A DNA stretch of 64,000 bases, from NCBI RefSeq assembly GCF_963678635.1, contig NC_087070.1, positions 54,786,617 through 54,850,616 of the forward strand, given 5' to 3'. Under the pieces are notes generated by a model. That model was not told where the DNA came from and ran no database searches. It saw only the letters and a program-made list of their open reading frames with translations. A program made the position numbers and the translations under genes. This document shows positions 1 to 12,200 of this stretch, one piece after another. How positions within the stretch are numbered: position 1 is the first letter of the stretch; the number at the start of each line of letters is the position of its first letter. The DNA comes from Symsagittifera roscoffensis (lineage: Eukaryota > Xenacoelomorpha > Acoela > Convolutidae).

Positions 1-1470
1 TTGGCGATCATTGCGAAAAAAAATCTGGATTTAGAGAGCCTACATGGACCAGAGATACCGGAGACGCAAATTCCAATTTTGGAACAAGCAACAGGCAGCG
101 AGTCGGACGCGGAAAAAGCCAACAGAGAGAGCAGGAACAAAAACACAATGAATCAGTACGAATCCGCAGAAGAGAAACGGATCAACGAAGAGAAGAGGAA
201 ATTTAATGGAATGAGACGAACGGAGGCGGACAAGAAATTGCGATCAATTTCATTACTAGCTCTAGGGAGCGAAGGAAAAAGAGTTTTTACACAAAAGAAC
301 CCGAGAGTCAAGATTCTAGCAAATTCGTTCTCTAAGTTCTGGACTCTACTAGACGCAGCATTTAACAAACCGCCCAACACTACGTTCGAAAGATATAAAC
401 TACTAAATCGAAAGCAAAAAGATCGTGAGTCGTACGAACAATTCTGGGGAGCACTGACGGACCTAGCCAGCACGTGCAACATCAAGGAATCTGACGAGGC
501 GGAATGGATAAGGGATATCTTCATTTGCAATATGAAGAACACAGACACCCAGAGGAAGCTACTTTCAGCTACCATAAGCCCGTCGGAAGCACTTAACCAA
601 GCCCTAATCGACGAAAAGGGATATTTTAACCACCAGAAACTGACAAATATGTCACGGTCATCGACCAACGGGACAACTTTTAAATCCTTTAGTAACCACA
701 ATCATATCAAAAAGGAACCAAGTTTAAACATCGAAAGGAGCAACTCGTGCATGAAATGCGGAAATACATTTACGAAAGGGCACTTAAACGTTTGCCCAGC
801 GAAGTACATAACCTGTAAAAACTGTAATTATAAGGGACACTTCGCCAAATTATGTAAATCACGCAATAAGAGACCAACTGTAAATACTGTATCAGATAAT
901 TACGTAAATACTGAGAATTGTACATACACACCTCCGGAAAACTCGTGGATGGAAGAAAAAGAATCGTGCGACGTTATAAATGCGTGGAATGAGTACGGAC
1001 AGAGCGACGATGACGATTTCTCGGTGTTGAGCGTCAGAACTATTTACGACAATAATGGTCTCGAAACAAAAAAAACTCCTGAACCTAGGCATCGGCTGGG
1101 ACATGATTGTAAAAAGAACATACCTGTAGGTTCAGCAAGCCCTGTAAGTTTTTTAAAACAGAATGTACTACACGAAATTAAACTAAGATACCCGAACCTC
1201 AAGATACACCCAGTGGAGAAAAGAATAAAAGACCTATACTGCGGATTCACCAATGATACGATCAATATTTTGGGAAAAATAATCGTCAGAACACAGTCCA
1301 ATGGGTGGATCAGCGAAGAAACCCCATTCTTCATAACCGGCGGACACGAGCGAAACATATTGGGGAACGACAATTTACCCAAACTGGGCATAGAAATAAC
1401 GCAGAGGAAATGCCCCCAACCAATCTGCATGGTCAATCAACCCACACTCGAGAGTGAGTACAAAAACTGA
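1..1470 (+). pseudogene. Retrotransposon gag (capsid/nucleocapsid) and protease remnant of element A
   Basis: The frame is open from base 1, so the true start may lie upstream; TTG at base 1 is not a convincing start. Visible residues about 125-205 match the retrotransposon gag fold, with the pattern ESYEQF, then LASTCN, then DIFICNM, which element B repeats. Two zinc-binding knuckles follow at about residues 250-285: a looser CX2CX8HX3C, then a canonical CX2CX4HX4C (CKNCNYKGHFAKLC), which would bind RNA. The last 120 residues resemble the C-terminal half of a retropepsin (ILGNDNLPKLGI corresponds to [12 protein letters not shown] in element B). Where the catalytic D-S/T-G should stand, the reading is VGSASPVSFL, so the active-site aspartate appears lost. 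The frame ends at TGA 1468-1470. Confidence 0.85.
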
Positions 1471-1497
1471 CCTTCTTTATCAGACAAAATTTTTAAC

Positions 1498-3361
1498 GAG
1501 TACAAAAACTGATTCACTAGAGTGGGGAAAATACCTAACGATCGAAAGGTAACCCATTTTCACACACCTTTTAAACCAATACAGTCCAAAGGCGGGAGTG
1601 AACGAAGAGTTAAAAAGAATGGAAAAAGAAAGTCCAATAATAAAATTAGAGAAAAGCGACAAAGATTGTTTTATCAGCACAATTGTAATCACTCGGAAAA
1701 AGAATACTTCAATAAAACTGGCACTTGACTCTAAGCAATTAAATGATCAAATTTTTAAAAATAAGTATCAAATGCCAAATATCCACGAACTGATTGATAA
1801 CGTGGCGCTCCAAATTTCAGAAAAATCCAACGGGCGAGTGTGGTTTAGTAAATTAGACCTGAAAAACGCCTATAGCCAACTTAAACTATGCGATCAAACA
1901 AGTAAACAGTGCAATTTTAGCATAGTAGGCGGCGAAACGACTGGAACGTATCGATTTCTAACGGGATTTTACGGATTGGGAGAAATGCCCAATGAATTCC
2001 AACGGGTCATGGACTCACTGTTGAAAAATATCCCGTTTACAAATAGTTACATAGGCGACATCCTGGTAGCCTCGCGTGGATCCCTGAAAGAACACAAATC
2101 AATAGTGTACAAAATTTTATCAATATTAGATGAGAACAACATGGCAGTTAAATGGGGGAAATGCGCATTTTTTAAATCTGACATCGAATGGCTTGGCTTC
2201 AAGATCTCAGGCGATGGAGTACGACCGTTGGTCGGTAAAGCCGACGCAATAAAAAATTTGCCAACCCCGAAGAATATTTCTGAACTTCGTTCATTTTTCT
2301 GCTCGATAAACCAATATGTAAAATTCGTCCCTAACTTATCGACGTTAAGCTCCCCTCTTTGACCTCTTCTAAACAAAAAATCGTTATACAAATGGGATAC
2401 CAGCCATTCAATAGCGTTTGAGAAGTTAAAAACGGAAACTGTAAGTATTGCAGAAAACAGCCATTTCGATATAAAAGAGAAGACAAGACTGAAAAGGGAC
2501 GCTTCACATAGCGGACTAGGGGCAACCCTAGAAAAATTACAGGACGACCAGTGGAAAACAATCGCGTTTGCATCCAGATTTTTAAACAACCATGAAATGA
2601 AACATTCTACCAACGAATTAGAATTGCTTGGAGTCGTATGGGCTACAGAACATTTCAGAAACTACCTGTACGGAACAGAATTCCAAATAGTAACTGATCA
2701 CAAAGCATTACTGTCAGCACTTTCGGCAAATCATGGAAACAAAACGATGCATAGCCGATTGACCCGTTGGGTAAACAGACTTTTACCATTCAATTTTAAA
2801 ATTTCACATTTACCAGGAAAGGACATGGGCTTTACTGACCTTTTATCTAGACTTCCTTCGGGCGAAGCCCTTCCAATTTCACATTATGACGACGAATTTG
2901 TAGTCGCATCAATCGACAAAATTCAGAACATTTTATCGACTAAACAAGATTCTAAAATATTTACTGTAAATTCTGTAGATAGACCAGCGGCCGCTGTAAA
3001 TAGTAATCCACGAGTTAATACAATCCCGTCGGGAAACGAAATTTCAAGCAACGTGATTGGTCAGAATCGGTTGAATAGCTCTTTAGCTCTACTCAATCTC
3101 AAGATTATTGCTGCTATCATATCTTGTATCGCTCAGTCGATAAAAATTTGCCACAATAATCACTCTCGGACAGAAAATTGCACTACAAATTGCCAACCAG
3201 TCGATAATTCTAAATTTAATTTTAAAAGTATTACCTTTTCGGACAAAGTCCTTTTACATTTCTTACTACTAAACAGACACTTCATACCATCTAGCAAAAA
3301 AACCAAAACTCCCAATGGACAAAGTGAACGAACCCCTTTTGATCATTCCCGAAGAACATAA
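1498..3361 (+). pseudogene. Pol of element A: reverse transcriptase and RNase H, broken
   Basis: The pol start (RVGKIPND) lies in the gag frame after two stops; a frameshift near 1596 leads into the main RT frame (1598 onward). RT motifs include FSKLDLKNAY (first catalytic Asp), the FYGL-MP-EFQRVMD block, and a catalytic motif that reads YIGD at 2048-2059 in place of YxDD (GGC for an expected GAC). An in-frame TGA stands at 2360-2362, most simply a mutated CGA since element B has Arg there. RNase H follows with all its landmarks: DASHSGLG at 2498, NELELL at about 2614 and TDHKALL at about 2695. The frame then runs through a poorly conserved linker to TAA at 3361. The changed YxDD Asp alone would remove polymerase activity. 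Confidence 0.9.
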
Positions 3362-4334
3362 TATCGCCCTCAAATTCAGAGACGACAGACTTCCACCCGA
3401 CCACGCAGACCTCTTAAGAAGATATAAGGCCGACCTGAGTTTACCGAATTCCCCAATTCGCCCGGAAAAACACTGTTCGAAGAAATTGCTTCAGATCATG
3501 ACTAAAGAAGACAAGGTGCTGTGGGATTTGATAGAGACGATAAAAAGGAATCGACCTATGGGCATACACGGGACTTACATGAAGAACTACACCAAAGACC
3601 TACACGTGAAGGATGAGCTACACTTTCTAGACAATAAACTAGTCGTCCCAGCTACCATCAGGGGAACTTTTATTTCGATGCTACATGAGACTCACCCAGG
3701 ACAGTTTGGGATGAAATCCCTCGCCGAATAATTGTGGTGGCCGCATATTTACCATCACGGGAGAACATGTAGCCAATGTCTAAAAGCGGGTAAGAACTTT
3801 AAAGTGTTACTAGGCACTCATAATATTTCGAAACTCCCGACGTTGACATTCGCGAACGAAGAAATTAATTTGGAATTTGCGGGACCGTTGGACGCGTGCT
3901 GGGGTAACAACAAATACATTCCCCTTTGCATTGACCGTTACACTAAGTTTCCTTCGGCCAAGATTGTCAATAACACCTCTACAAGAAACGTAATTTCACT
4001 TCTAAACAATTACTGTCACCTCCACGGATTCCCAAGAAAAATTAGAGTCGACCATGGGTCATGCTTCTTATCACATAATTTCAAAAACTTCTGCGATAAA
4101 TTTAATATAGAAATTATTTACTGCACTGTCGGAGACCACAGATCCAATGGGCTAGTGGAAAGACTAGTGTACACAATTAAATCGAAATTACTGGCAATGT
4201 CATTCGAAGTACCCAAGCCATCTCTAAACGATTCGATTGAGAAAATCATCTGGAATCTGAGAATCTCAAAACAAACTGCGATCGGCCGTACTCCGCTTGA
4301 AAAGCATTTTAAAAGAGTAGCGCACACTAGGTAG
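3315..4334 (+). pseudogene. Integrase of element A, broken
   Basis: This frame overlaps the end of the RNase H frame, so a frameshift lies near 3310-3360. It carries the HHCC zinc-binding module (HETHPGQFGM, then CSQCLKAGKN), interrupted by a TAA at 3729-3731 just before LWWP. The catalytic core follows: LEFAGPL at about 3870 (element B has LDFLGPI, so the first catalytic Asp is Glu here, codon GAA at 3873-3875), RVDHGSCF with the second Asp, and GLVERLVYTIK with the catalytic Glu. The frame stops at TAG 4332-4334. Integrase inserts the cDNA copy into the host genome; this copy should be inactive. Confidence 0.88.
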
Positions 4335-4343
4335 AAAAATCTT

Positions 4344-5300
4344 ATGTCCAATATTGACCATTTAGATAAAGGGAAGGCTATAATGTCCAAAGAGCGGGCC
4401 ACTAACTGGGAACTACACGACGGGGCAGAAGATGGCTATTTGGATGAGGAAAAGGTCAGCACGTCGGACCCAGAAGAAAACATGCCACTAGCTAGGACTT
4501 TCAGCCTACCCACAACCCCGGACGTCACTATCCGAACATCAGAACCACTGGCAAAAAGAAAAGCAGTAATGGGAGGTAACTTACATAGAAAGGTGTCTAA
4601 CAGGAAAAATAGAGACCCATATTTTAATCTGGTTAAGAAGGATATCATCGATTCTTCAGAGCACACAGTTACTCTCGACAACTGTCACGTTTTACGTAAA
4701 TCGGATCTGGCTATAAAAGGAAAAATACTCCCAGGACCCAAAAAGATAATAGTGAATCAGACACCCACTGGGCATAATTTTCATACTCATTCGAGTTTAG
4801 CTGGGAAAAGGAAACTCTCTCCACCGAAGAAAGCTAAATCGAGACCCGCTGGTCACTCGAGCCAAGGCACCCCGAGAACGGATAACACCAGAGCAGGGAC
4901 TAGCGCACCGACGGCGAGCACAGCCACTCAAGACTCTCCAAGATTCTCTTCAGGTTCATCTTCCTTAAATCTAGATTCGTGGGACGGGATAATCGAGGAT
5001 TACTTTCACGACGTGACCAATGATAACGTACCCCAAAATCCCCATACCGAGTCTAATCAGGGCTTAAGTATTACAGGTCCTGCCGAGTCCCTACTACTGA
5101 GCTCAGAAAGGACAGTGAACAACGACCCACGGGAGCTTGTTGTCATCCACGATGCGAATACTACTGCAGGATCACAGGACAATCCAATTATGGTAGACAG
5201 TATTCCGGAACAGACGATCAGCGCGACTCCAAAGACCCGAAACTCTAGACCACGCAGAAATGTGGGCCCCCACAGTTTTACGGAAATCGGAGATTTTTAG
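4344..5300 (+). pseudogene. Integrase C-terminal tail of element A
   Basis: This is a 318-codon open stretch in the same frame as the integrase, separated from it by the TAG at 4332, so it is probably the continuation of pol and not a separate gene. Near residues 105-130 it contains HTVTLDNCHVLRKSDLAIK, which aligns with [19 protein letters not shown] in element B at the same place; that conservation argues for a real chromatin- or DNA-binding tail. The rest is rich in Ser, Thr, Pro and Lys and looks disordered. No membrane segment or signal peptide is present, so there is no sign of an envelope gene. Confidence 0.7.
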
Positions 5301-5302
5301 AC

Positions 5303-5671
5303 GTGGTGCAAGAAAAAGACGACCTAGGGGCGTCAACTTCCTTGTTCTCTCCGACACCGGACTCTCACAGGTCTATTTTCTCGGTCAACTCTCCTTCTGA
5401 CCTTTTGACTCCATTAGCGGAGGCGCCTTCCAGACAGATTCTCGTCGCAGAAACTACGTTGTCCTGGTCTTCAAGGAACTCCCTCCCGACGGTCAGACTT
5501 ACAACATCTACCACGAAGACTCACTTTCACGAGAATTCTTCGGACTCAAATTTAACTCACCCGACCTCAAAGGACCCCACGCTAGAGGTGGACAACTATA
5601 GCGAGATCTCATCGACTATAGATTCGGAAGTGAGGGCTAAATTGGGCGAGTTTGAAGACCAATTCTTGTAA
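5303..5671 (+). CDS. Ser/Thr-rich 122-codon open frame at the 3' end of element A, unrecognised
   Basis: This frame starts just after the stop of the pol tail in another frame and ends at TAA 5669-5671. It is rich in Ser, Thr, Pro and Asp, with no recognised domain, no transmembrane segment and no zinc motif. It could be a frameshifted continuation of the low-complexity pol tail or an accidental open frame. Element B has no clear counterpart at the matching position. Whether it is translated is unknown. Confidence 0.3.
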   Translation: MVQEKDDLGASTSLFSPTPDSHRSIFSVNSPSDLLTPLAEAPSRQILVAETTLSWSSRNSLPTVRLTTSTTKTHFHENSSDSNLTHPTSKDPTLEVDNYSEISSTIDSEVRAKLGEFEDQFL

Positions 5672-5679
5672 TCGACATA

Positions 5680-6005
5680 TCAATTCAAACTTAACAAAAC
5701 AATTCTGTAATCCATATTTTACCGCCGGACTTTTTAATTTTACCTGTAGATACAATTGTACATGTTAATGTACATGTTGTGGATTAGTTTTATCTAGTTA
5801 GTTACCGTATACTGTAAATTTTGTAATTCTGTATAGCCACCCTGTACATTTGCTATATTCTCTTTCAATTGTGGATTTTATTTTGCTTCTGTATATTTAC
5901 CCTCTGGGCGCAGTTTGTAAAATTCTTCCATTTTCGGAGTGGGAAAAAGGGTGTATATAGAGTTATATAGTTAGTTTGCAGTTTCATTTTTTTCCCGGTG
6001 GGAAA
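5680..6005 (+). other. Untranslated 3' region and polypurine tract of element A
   Basis: No coding potential is seen. The stretch is T-rich with a local repeat of TGTACATGTT around 5757-5778. It ends in CCCGGTGGGAAA, a polypurine tract that would prime plus-strand synthesis immediately before the LTR. Element B has the equivalent GGAGGGAAA directly before its 3' LTR. Confidence 0.6.
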
Positions 6006-6300
6006 TGTTGTGATTTGTTTTTAGTATCTTATAATGACCTTCGGTATTTTAATTAATACCAGTTTAGTTACGACCATCGGTCGATATGAACGGAAGTTCA
6101 GTTGTCCTTTATAACGTTCTTAATTCAACTACTTCTTTTTAACGTTTTAACCTTTAAGCTTATGTACATACTTTGTACATATAGAACCATAGAATTAGAA
6201 TAGTTTATTACCCACCCCGAGAACAAATATTCCGTTACTTTCGTTAAGAACAACAATAAATACTAACCAATCTTGATCCATCTTGAAACCTCTTGTTATT
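6006..6300 (+). repeat. Putative 3' LTR of element A
   Basis: It begins with TGTTGTGATTTG right after the polypurine tract, like element B, whose LTR begins TGTCATAG after GGGAAA. It shares short motifs with the element B LTR (AGTATCT and ACCTTCGG). An AATAAA is present near 6254. The 5' LTR is outside the window, so the right boundary is not determined. Confidence 0.5.
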
Positions 6301-9140
6301 TTGTTCTTGTTAGTGTTAGTGATCAGGCCAGGCCGCCCTTTAACAAGAGAGTTGAAAATGGTTTTTATCTCAAAACTCGCTTTCACCAGTGTTTCATAGA
6401 GATTTTTCGTTACCAGGAAATTAAGGGTAGGATTAAGGTCAGTATTAGACTAAGGAGTTGCACGAGCAGAAATTTTTCTATGAGATTAAACTATCGGTCG
6501 TGACTCAATACGTTGATTTAAAAGCATTGGTTGAACATATAACTTCTGCTGATGTGGAAAGGAAAAGAAAAAACCCTGAGGTTTCCAGCATCTTTTTCTG
6601 TGCAGCTTCAACGTTGTTCATCATATGAACTTGACTATTGACGGAGGCTTGAACTCGAATGGTTTTGGATGGGAGCCTTCATTTGTGCGGACGTTTTGCT
6701 TTTGCATGAAGTTATGCGTGATGTCAATGAACGGTATATGTTTTAATTCGGGTTTTGACCTTCAACTCTGGTAAATTGTTTCCTGCAATATTTACCACTG
6801 AGTAAAAAATTTGTTACTTTTTTCAAACATGAAATAATGAGGCAAAGTTTAAGAAAACTAAAGCACTAGAAGTAAAGCTGAGTGCTTCTCGAAATTGAAA
6901 TGGCTTAGAACTCTGATCTACCGCACTCAGGGGTACTTATAGACAGTCTTATGCGGTTTGAGCCAATTTGGTCCGCCCATTCAGTTGAAAGTTTTGGGAA
7001 GTTAGTGCACACGCACGAGAGAGCAAAAGTTAATATACAGGGGGCGGATATAGAGATGACATCGCCGGAGAACTCGAAATCCTGGTCGCTCGAAGTTTCT
7101 TCCTCTTCATTTTATTTAAGACGCCCAGATTTTTCAGAAAAGCCTTAAGAACCATTGTAATAATTAAGAATCGGCAAAGCGTTATTTTTTGATAGTTGTT
7201 GGCGTTATTTTAAAAAAAATGCTTTTTTAAAGTAACATCATGCTGGGCTGTTTCTCAAAAAATTGCCAGAAGCTCTGCAACGCTTTTGTTTCGGTTGAAG
7301 ATCTCGATCTGTTTTTCAGTTGTTTCGCCCCTGATAATATGTGCAATAATTTGAATCTGTGTGTCTAATTTTACCAAAATTAGTAAACTCATATCAAAAT
7401 ATTTGTAAAAAAAAAAAAAAATTTATGCTATAGTTTTGGCTGTTTTTTTCTCGAAACATTCGACCTTTTTCCTTGCACTAGTTGAGCAAATATTTAGGTC
7501 AAATTTAAGGCCATAAAAATCGACCTTTATGTCAGCTAAAGCATCATTCGATTTATTACTATTTTACGATACTTGCTTAAGCAGGCAGATGCCAAAATGA
7601 TCCCAAAGGGCGCCTAGTCGGTGCCATCTGCAATAACTTTGCGAGAGAGCGTGCTCCTACTGAAAATCCCAGTGTTTTTTTCTTTGTCAACAATAAATCG
7701 CAGCAAGTAGCAGCGCATGTTTGTTGTTTTCCCTCAGCCTGTCTCATTGTGTGTCGAACGACTGATTGGAATTTATTTTGAACAGAATAAATGTCGATTA
7801 TATTCCCACTCTGCATCCTGTCACAACTAAGAAGTCTCTCCACCTGAGATGTGACGACAGAGTTGATCGAAACAGGAGAGTGATATGACGCTCTCATTCT
7901 TTCATTTTAGCGGTCACGCTTCGATTAACTTGGATGAAAAATAAATATTTCTGTAATGATAACAACACGAAACATTTGAAAAAATACAAACATCAACCCC
8001 CCACCCCCTACTCAGAGTCTCTCGAATCGATGCCAACCCTTTCTCCCCCATATAACCATCCGCGATTGTCTCCTTGGTTTTTTTGAGGCTGAGCGCTGAC
8101 ATGAACTTATAAAGCTATATAACAGAATAAAGCTAGAACACAGATTTCTATCCCCTCTTTGTCATGCTATACTACATATGCAACCTCTCTCGCCCATCTT
8201 TTTAGCCCAGTATAGTTCTGTTAAGTACATTTCACTTTTTGCATATTTTACTTTTTCTTAGCTTCTGTGGGGTGTTCGCTGTAAAAGTGAATGTACGTGG
8301 GGCGCTTGAACAAAAGTAGTAACAATGAAACAAAAATGGTGGAAAATTGGACTGTTTTTAGCCGTTGCAGATACAAGTGATTAGATTTCTAAGCGTGGTT
8401 GGTATTTCGAATAGCTTGCCTACCTCTGTTCTCATTGGCCCAGATAGATAGTTCAGCACACATTCAACCACAGCTTTTTTTTCTCATTTTCTTCTCTTAC
8501 CATAAAACGCCGAAGACAGTAGCATATACAATGCGCTGGTAAGTATTATAGTAAGTAATATTGGTAGAAGGCACCTTTTACTTAAAAGAAAGAGCGCCGA
8601 TCACTGAGTAGGCAGAGAAATGGTCCCAATAAAGAGGAATATATTCTACTGCTGTCTTCAGTTTATTATTCCATATTTCCGCGCTTTACCTTTACTTCAG
8701 TCAACAGCACGGGAAGAAAAATAAGGACGAATTTGAGAGATTTTGGAAATGGAAATAAAGACAATCTTTCTGGTAAATAAGACCTCCGACCAGGGCTGAA
8801 ACTGTGATTTATTCAACCTTTTAGTTTTGCTCAACCCTGCTCAAGACAACTAGTAAATCATTTGTTTCACAATTTTATTCGAGTTATTGGACTCAAAATT
8901 ATGCTAGAAATGATATTACCAAGTCTAGAATCAAGCCTGAGCCATATATTAAAACTTAATTTAATTAAAAATATTTAAGAAAAATTTGTCTTCTTGTTGT
9001 AAAATTCCTTTGCAGTAAATGCGTCCAATGGATTGAACACCTTCGACGAATTGTCTGCAATAGATAACTGAACAACAATTTTAAAGTCACAAATTACTAA
9101 CTTTTTAAATGAATTCCAGTTCGTTCAGAATTTTGTAAGG
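6301..9140. other. Upstream flank of the receptor gene, no gene recognised
   Basis: Only short open frames with no recognisable domain are present here, on both strands. The stretch is AT-rich with short homopolymer runs (for example an A run near 7410). Any promoter of the receptor gene should lie here or further left, but no TATA box or initiator can be assigned with confidence. Confidence 0.5.
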
Positions 9141-9165
9141 CTTTTGTTACCATTATTTTTACCAG
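9141..9165 (+). promoter_or_regulatory. Likely 3' splice acceptor 24 nt upstream of the receptor start codon
   Basis: A pyrimidine-rich run ends in ATTTTTACCAG at 9165, 23 nt before the ATG at 9189. This looks like the end of an intron in the 5' UTR, or a spliced-leader trans-splice acceptor if the organism uses one. It is inferred from sequence only. Confidence 0.4.
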
Positions 9166-9188
9166 TGAACGACAGACTTGCCCTGGAA

Positions 9189-9252
9189 ATGAGCAGATTA
9201 ATCAGAAGTACCTTAATAATGGTGACCGCGATACTTGCCACGACGTCCATAG
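9189..9252 (+). CDS. nAChR coding exon 1 (signal peptide)
   Basis: The ATG opens a 21-codon frame with a positive start (MSRLIRS) and a hydrophobic core ([14 protein letters not shown]), typical of a signal peptide. It is followed by the donor G|GTAGGT. The exon ends in phase 1 with a single G, and exon 2 begins with GT, so the joined codon is GGT (Gly). Phase and position match the signal-peptide exon of nAChR genes. The link to exon 2 spans 19.6 kb and rests on sequence logic only. Confidence 0.82.
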
Positions 9253-12200
9253 GTAGGTGGAATTTTCATGGCCCACAATTTTTCAATAAATTTTTTCGTT
9301 CTTATGGTTTTGGCAAGGTTTGACTAAGCGTGCTTTAAGGATGAGTTTGAGTAACCATGAGGTCCTGGTTGCGATAACAATTCCCGGTCCAGAAAGATAT
9401 CCAACTTTACAAAAAAATATATTTTTCGTGCTTTATCAAAGTGTGTTTACACTGGTTAGAGCCAGTATCTTGTAACGGCGAACGAGACTTTTTTCTTACA
9501 AATTTCGTGCCGGCTGACACGCGCAGGCTGCCAAGCTCAATTTCTTGAAGTTTCAAATCAAACTACCGAGATTCATATTAGGTAGCAATCAATTCAATTA
9601 AATTTCTTGAAAAATTGTTCGTGGTTTTCGCCCATTTTTTTCGTCTCATGTTCTGTTTTTTTTTCATTTGCAATTTATATTACCTGGCACGGTTTTTATC
9701 GGCTTACTTTACAAATCATTGACTTACCTTCCAATTTAAGCAATTTTGTACTGTTTTTCAAAGTCTTTCTGTAATTTAAAAGAAATCACTATCTCTTATT
9801 TTGTTCAGTTTTTTTAATTTATAGTTTCAGCCTCTGTTAAATTGTTCTAGTCTACTGTTTTTGCGTAGTTTGGGAGGCGCAATCGTTTTTCCATTGTTGG
9901 CGTTTCAACAAGGATGTGTTTCAGTTTTGATTATAAAAATTTCTTAGCTCGAAGTTATAACTGACAACAATTGTTTTCGCCTTAACGGGGTAATATCAGA
10001 AGTATAATCGAATTGATCACCCATGCTTATTTAACGGTGTTTTTGAACCTCGATCGAGACAAGGTGTTTTTGTTGATCTATGCTTTTTCAACACATTTTC
10101 AAGTGTTTTCTCAAATTTTTCTTTTCTTAATTCAATTATTCAATTCATATTATATTGCAATGTCTTAGTTGTATTCCAGGTAGTGCGAGCTTCAGTGATA
10201 CGGAATAATGTGAACCTGCAGATCTTTGAATTTCGAATTGCTTGTCAATTCAATAAACACAGTAACTTTTGGATAGCAAACAAATAGAAAGTATAGTAAA
10301 AAGTTTCCTCCTTTTTTCTGTAAAAAACTACCTTCAGCTGTCAGATTCAAAAAAGGTTATTTCACACATCCTCAGAATGTATAAGTTTTGGGTTTCGCAA
10401 CGAGCCGCAGATATTTTTCCGGGCGTTAGCAAGCTGAACCATTATGCCCAGCTCAAGTTGCCGCTAAAGAGAGGGTCTTTCGCCGTGGTAAATGTTATCG
10501 ATTTTTCCAAATTCACCGATGAAGTCTGCATACTTCTTTTAGAAGCCTCGTTGCCGCTGCACATTGAAAGGAACGTTGGTAATGCTCATATTAAAAGTAG
10601 GTGACTGTGTCCCCGATTGTATGGCAATTTATGTGCGTTGACTAGTTAGAGTTGTCTAGGTATTTTTTCAAGGCAAAATGAAAATAGCCCTTTGCTATGA
10701 AAATAGCACGAAATGTCCCGACTACACAAAATTTTTAAACTAAAAATAAATAGAAGAAAATAAAAACTTCAAAACTTCAAAAATGTTTCTGAAATTATTT
10801 GTCGATTTTGTTTTAGAGCTTTGTGGTGGTTACTTTTTAGCTAGCGGAAAGAGAATGAAATGGTTAAACAATTGTAAAAACCAGTTAATAAAACATAAAT
10901 TTTTGATAACCTTCTACCAGAATTAATTGGAAACTCAGCAAGTGGTTGAAGAGCTACAGGACTCTTTGAAACAACTGTCAGCTTGAAACCACTGTTATCT
11001 AGTAAAAATTTTACGAGCCAAAACGCAATCATCAACTGCTGTGACAGACTGGAAGAGTGGACAAAATCAAGCAAACAGAAACTTTCGTTAATGAGTTTCA
11101 TGATTTAGGATTGGCACATGCAAATAAAATTTCGTGTTAGCTCCAAGGCTGAAATTTCGATGCCGGAAGATCACCACTTAGAACCAAAAAACAGTTTAAT
11201 GTATTGGCATTGCTTCATACCCTTTTCTATTAGGCAGAGGATCTTTCTGTGTTCGGCGCTGCAAAAATTTCAATTGTTCTTTAGCTAGTGAGTAAACGCG
11301 CTGTGGTGAGACCTTGTTATTTCACAAGAGAAAAGGCAAAAGGCTCATCTGATATGTTGTTCCATCAAGAACGAAACTATTTTGCATAAAGTGGAGAAAT
11401 TTTTCTTTTTTTGTTGAGTGCTGAGGAGATGCTGATTCTGATTGCTTTCTCGTCTCTTAAAAACTTTACAGATTTTCAACTAATTCACTTAATCTGGATT
11501 GATCAGAGTATTTCGTATCATCGCAATTATTTGTCTGATGTGGAGATTTGTCACTGAGGAAATTTTGAATCATCGAACCAGTTGTAGTCCAACCTAGAAT
11601 TTATCGAAATGACAATCAATTGGTTGTTTTTCACTATCACCTTCGGCAAGGATTCAAAAGGCATCCACTGCGATCAAAATGTTGATATTGTTGTATTCGA
11701 AGTAAATGTGGCTCAAAATGGTTGAAATGAGCAATTTTGTTGTATAGTTGTTTTAAAAAAGCTTTTCAAATGACGATTTTCAACCCAGTAATAGCTTGAT
11801 TTAAGAAGAAGAGATAAAGCTTCCAATGCTCAAGTTTAAAAAAGAAGTGCCTAGTATCCTTCGAAAAGGCGCCATGCACATTCAAAGTGATTGTATGCGT
11901 TGGAATGCATTGTAGCTCGTCAGCTGCTGCTTGTCAGATGCACGCATAACGGCTGCAAATGTTCATATTTTCGTGACACCTGCATAAATTGTTTTCATTA
12001 AAAAGAACTACGGGCATAAATTGAAGTTCATTTTTAACTTGATAGAGTGCCTCCGGGTTCAATGTATCGCCACTAAATGGAGTTGGAACAACAGGGCATC
12101 AACACTGACATTGCTTAATTGTTGAATATTTGGAGATTTATCTGCAACTGTTTTTGTTTCATGCAACAGTAAGTGGTGTTTTTGCCACAATTATTGACTG

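Larger units (their letters stand above)
1..6300 (+). mobile_element. Ty3/gypsy LTR retrotransposon A, 5'-truncated by the window edge, decayed
   Basis: The order is gag, protease remnant, reverse transcriptase, RNase H, integrase, C-terminal tail, then a purine-rich tract (GGTGGGAAA) directly before a TG-starting putative 3' LTR at 6006. This order (RT-RH before integrase) defines the Ty3/gypsy group. The 5' LTR and primer-binding site would lie left of base 1. The coding region is interrupted by stops at 1468, 1510, 2360, 3729 and 4332 and by frameshifts near 1596 and 3310-3360, so the copy is not functional. It is related to element B at 18759-24942 over gag, RT, integrase and a shared tail motif, but it is clearly a different subfamily. 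The right boundary near 6300 is an estimate because no 5' LTR is available for comparison. Confidence 0.9.

Noticed and set aside
153-701. A 182-codon minus-strand open frame inside element A.
   Set aside because: It is the antisense shadow of gag and has no domain.
4344-5671. A possible envelope gene after the integrase of element A.
   Set aside because: No signal peptide, membrane anchor or cysteine pattern; a shared motif with element B shows it is an integrase tail.
10269-10604. A 111-codon + strand open frame in intron 1.
   Set aside because: No recognisable domain, no splice or codon signal that marks it as real, and no repeat partner; it looks like a chance frame.
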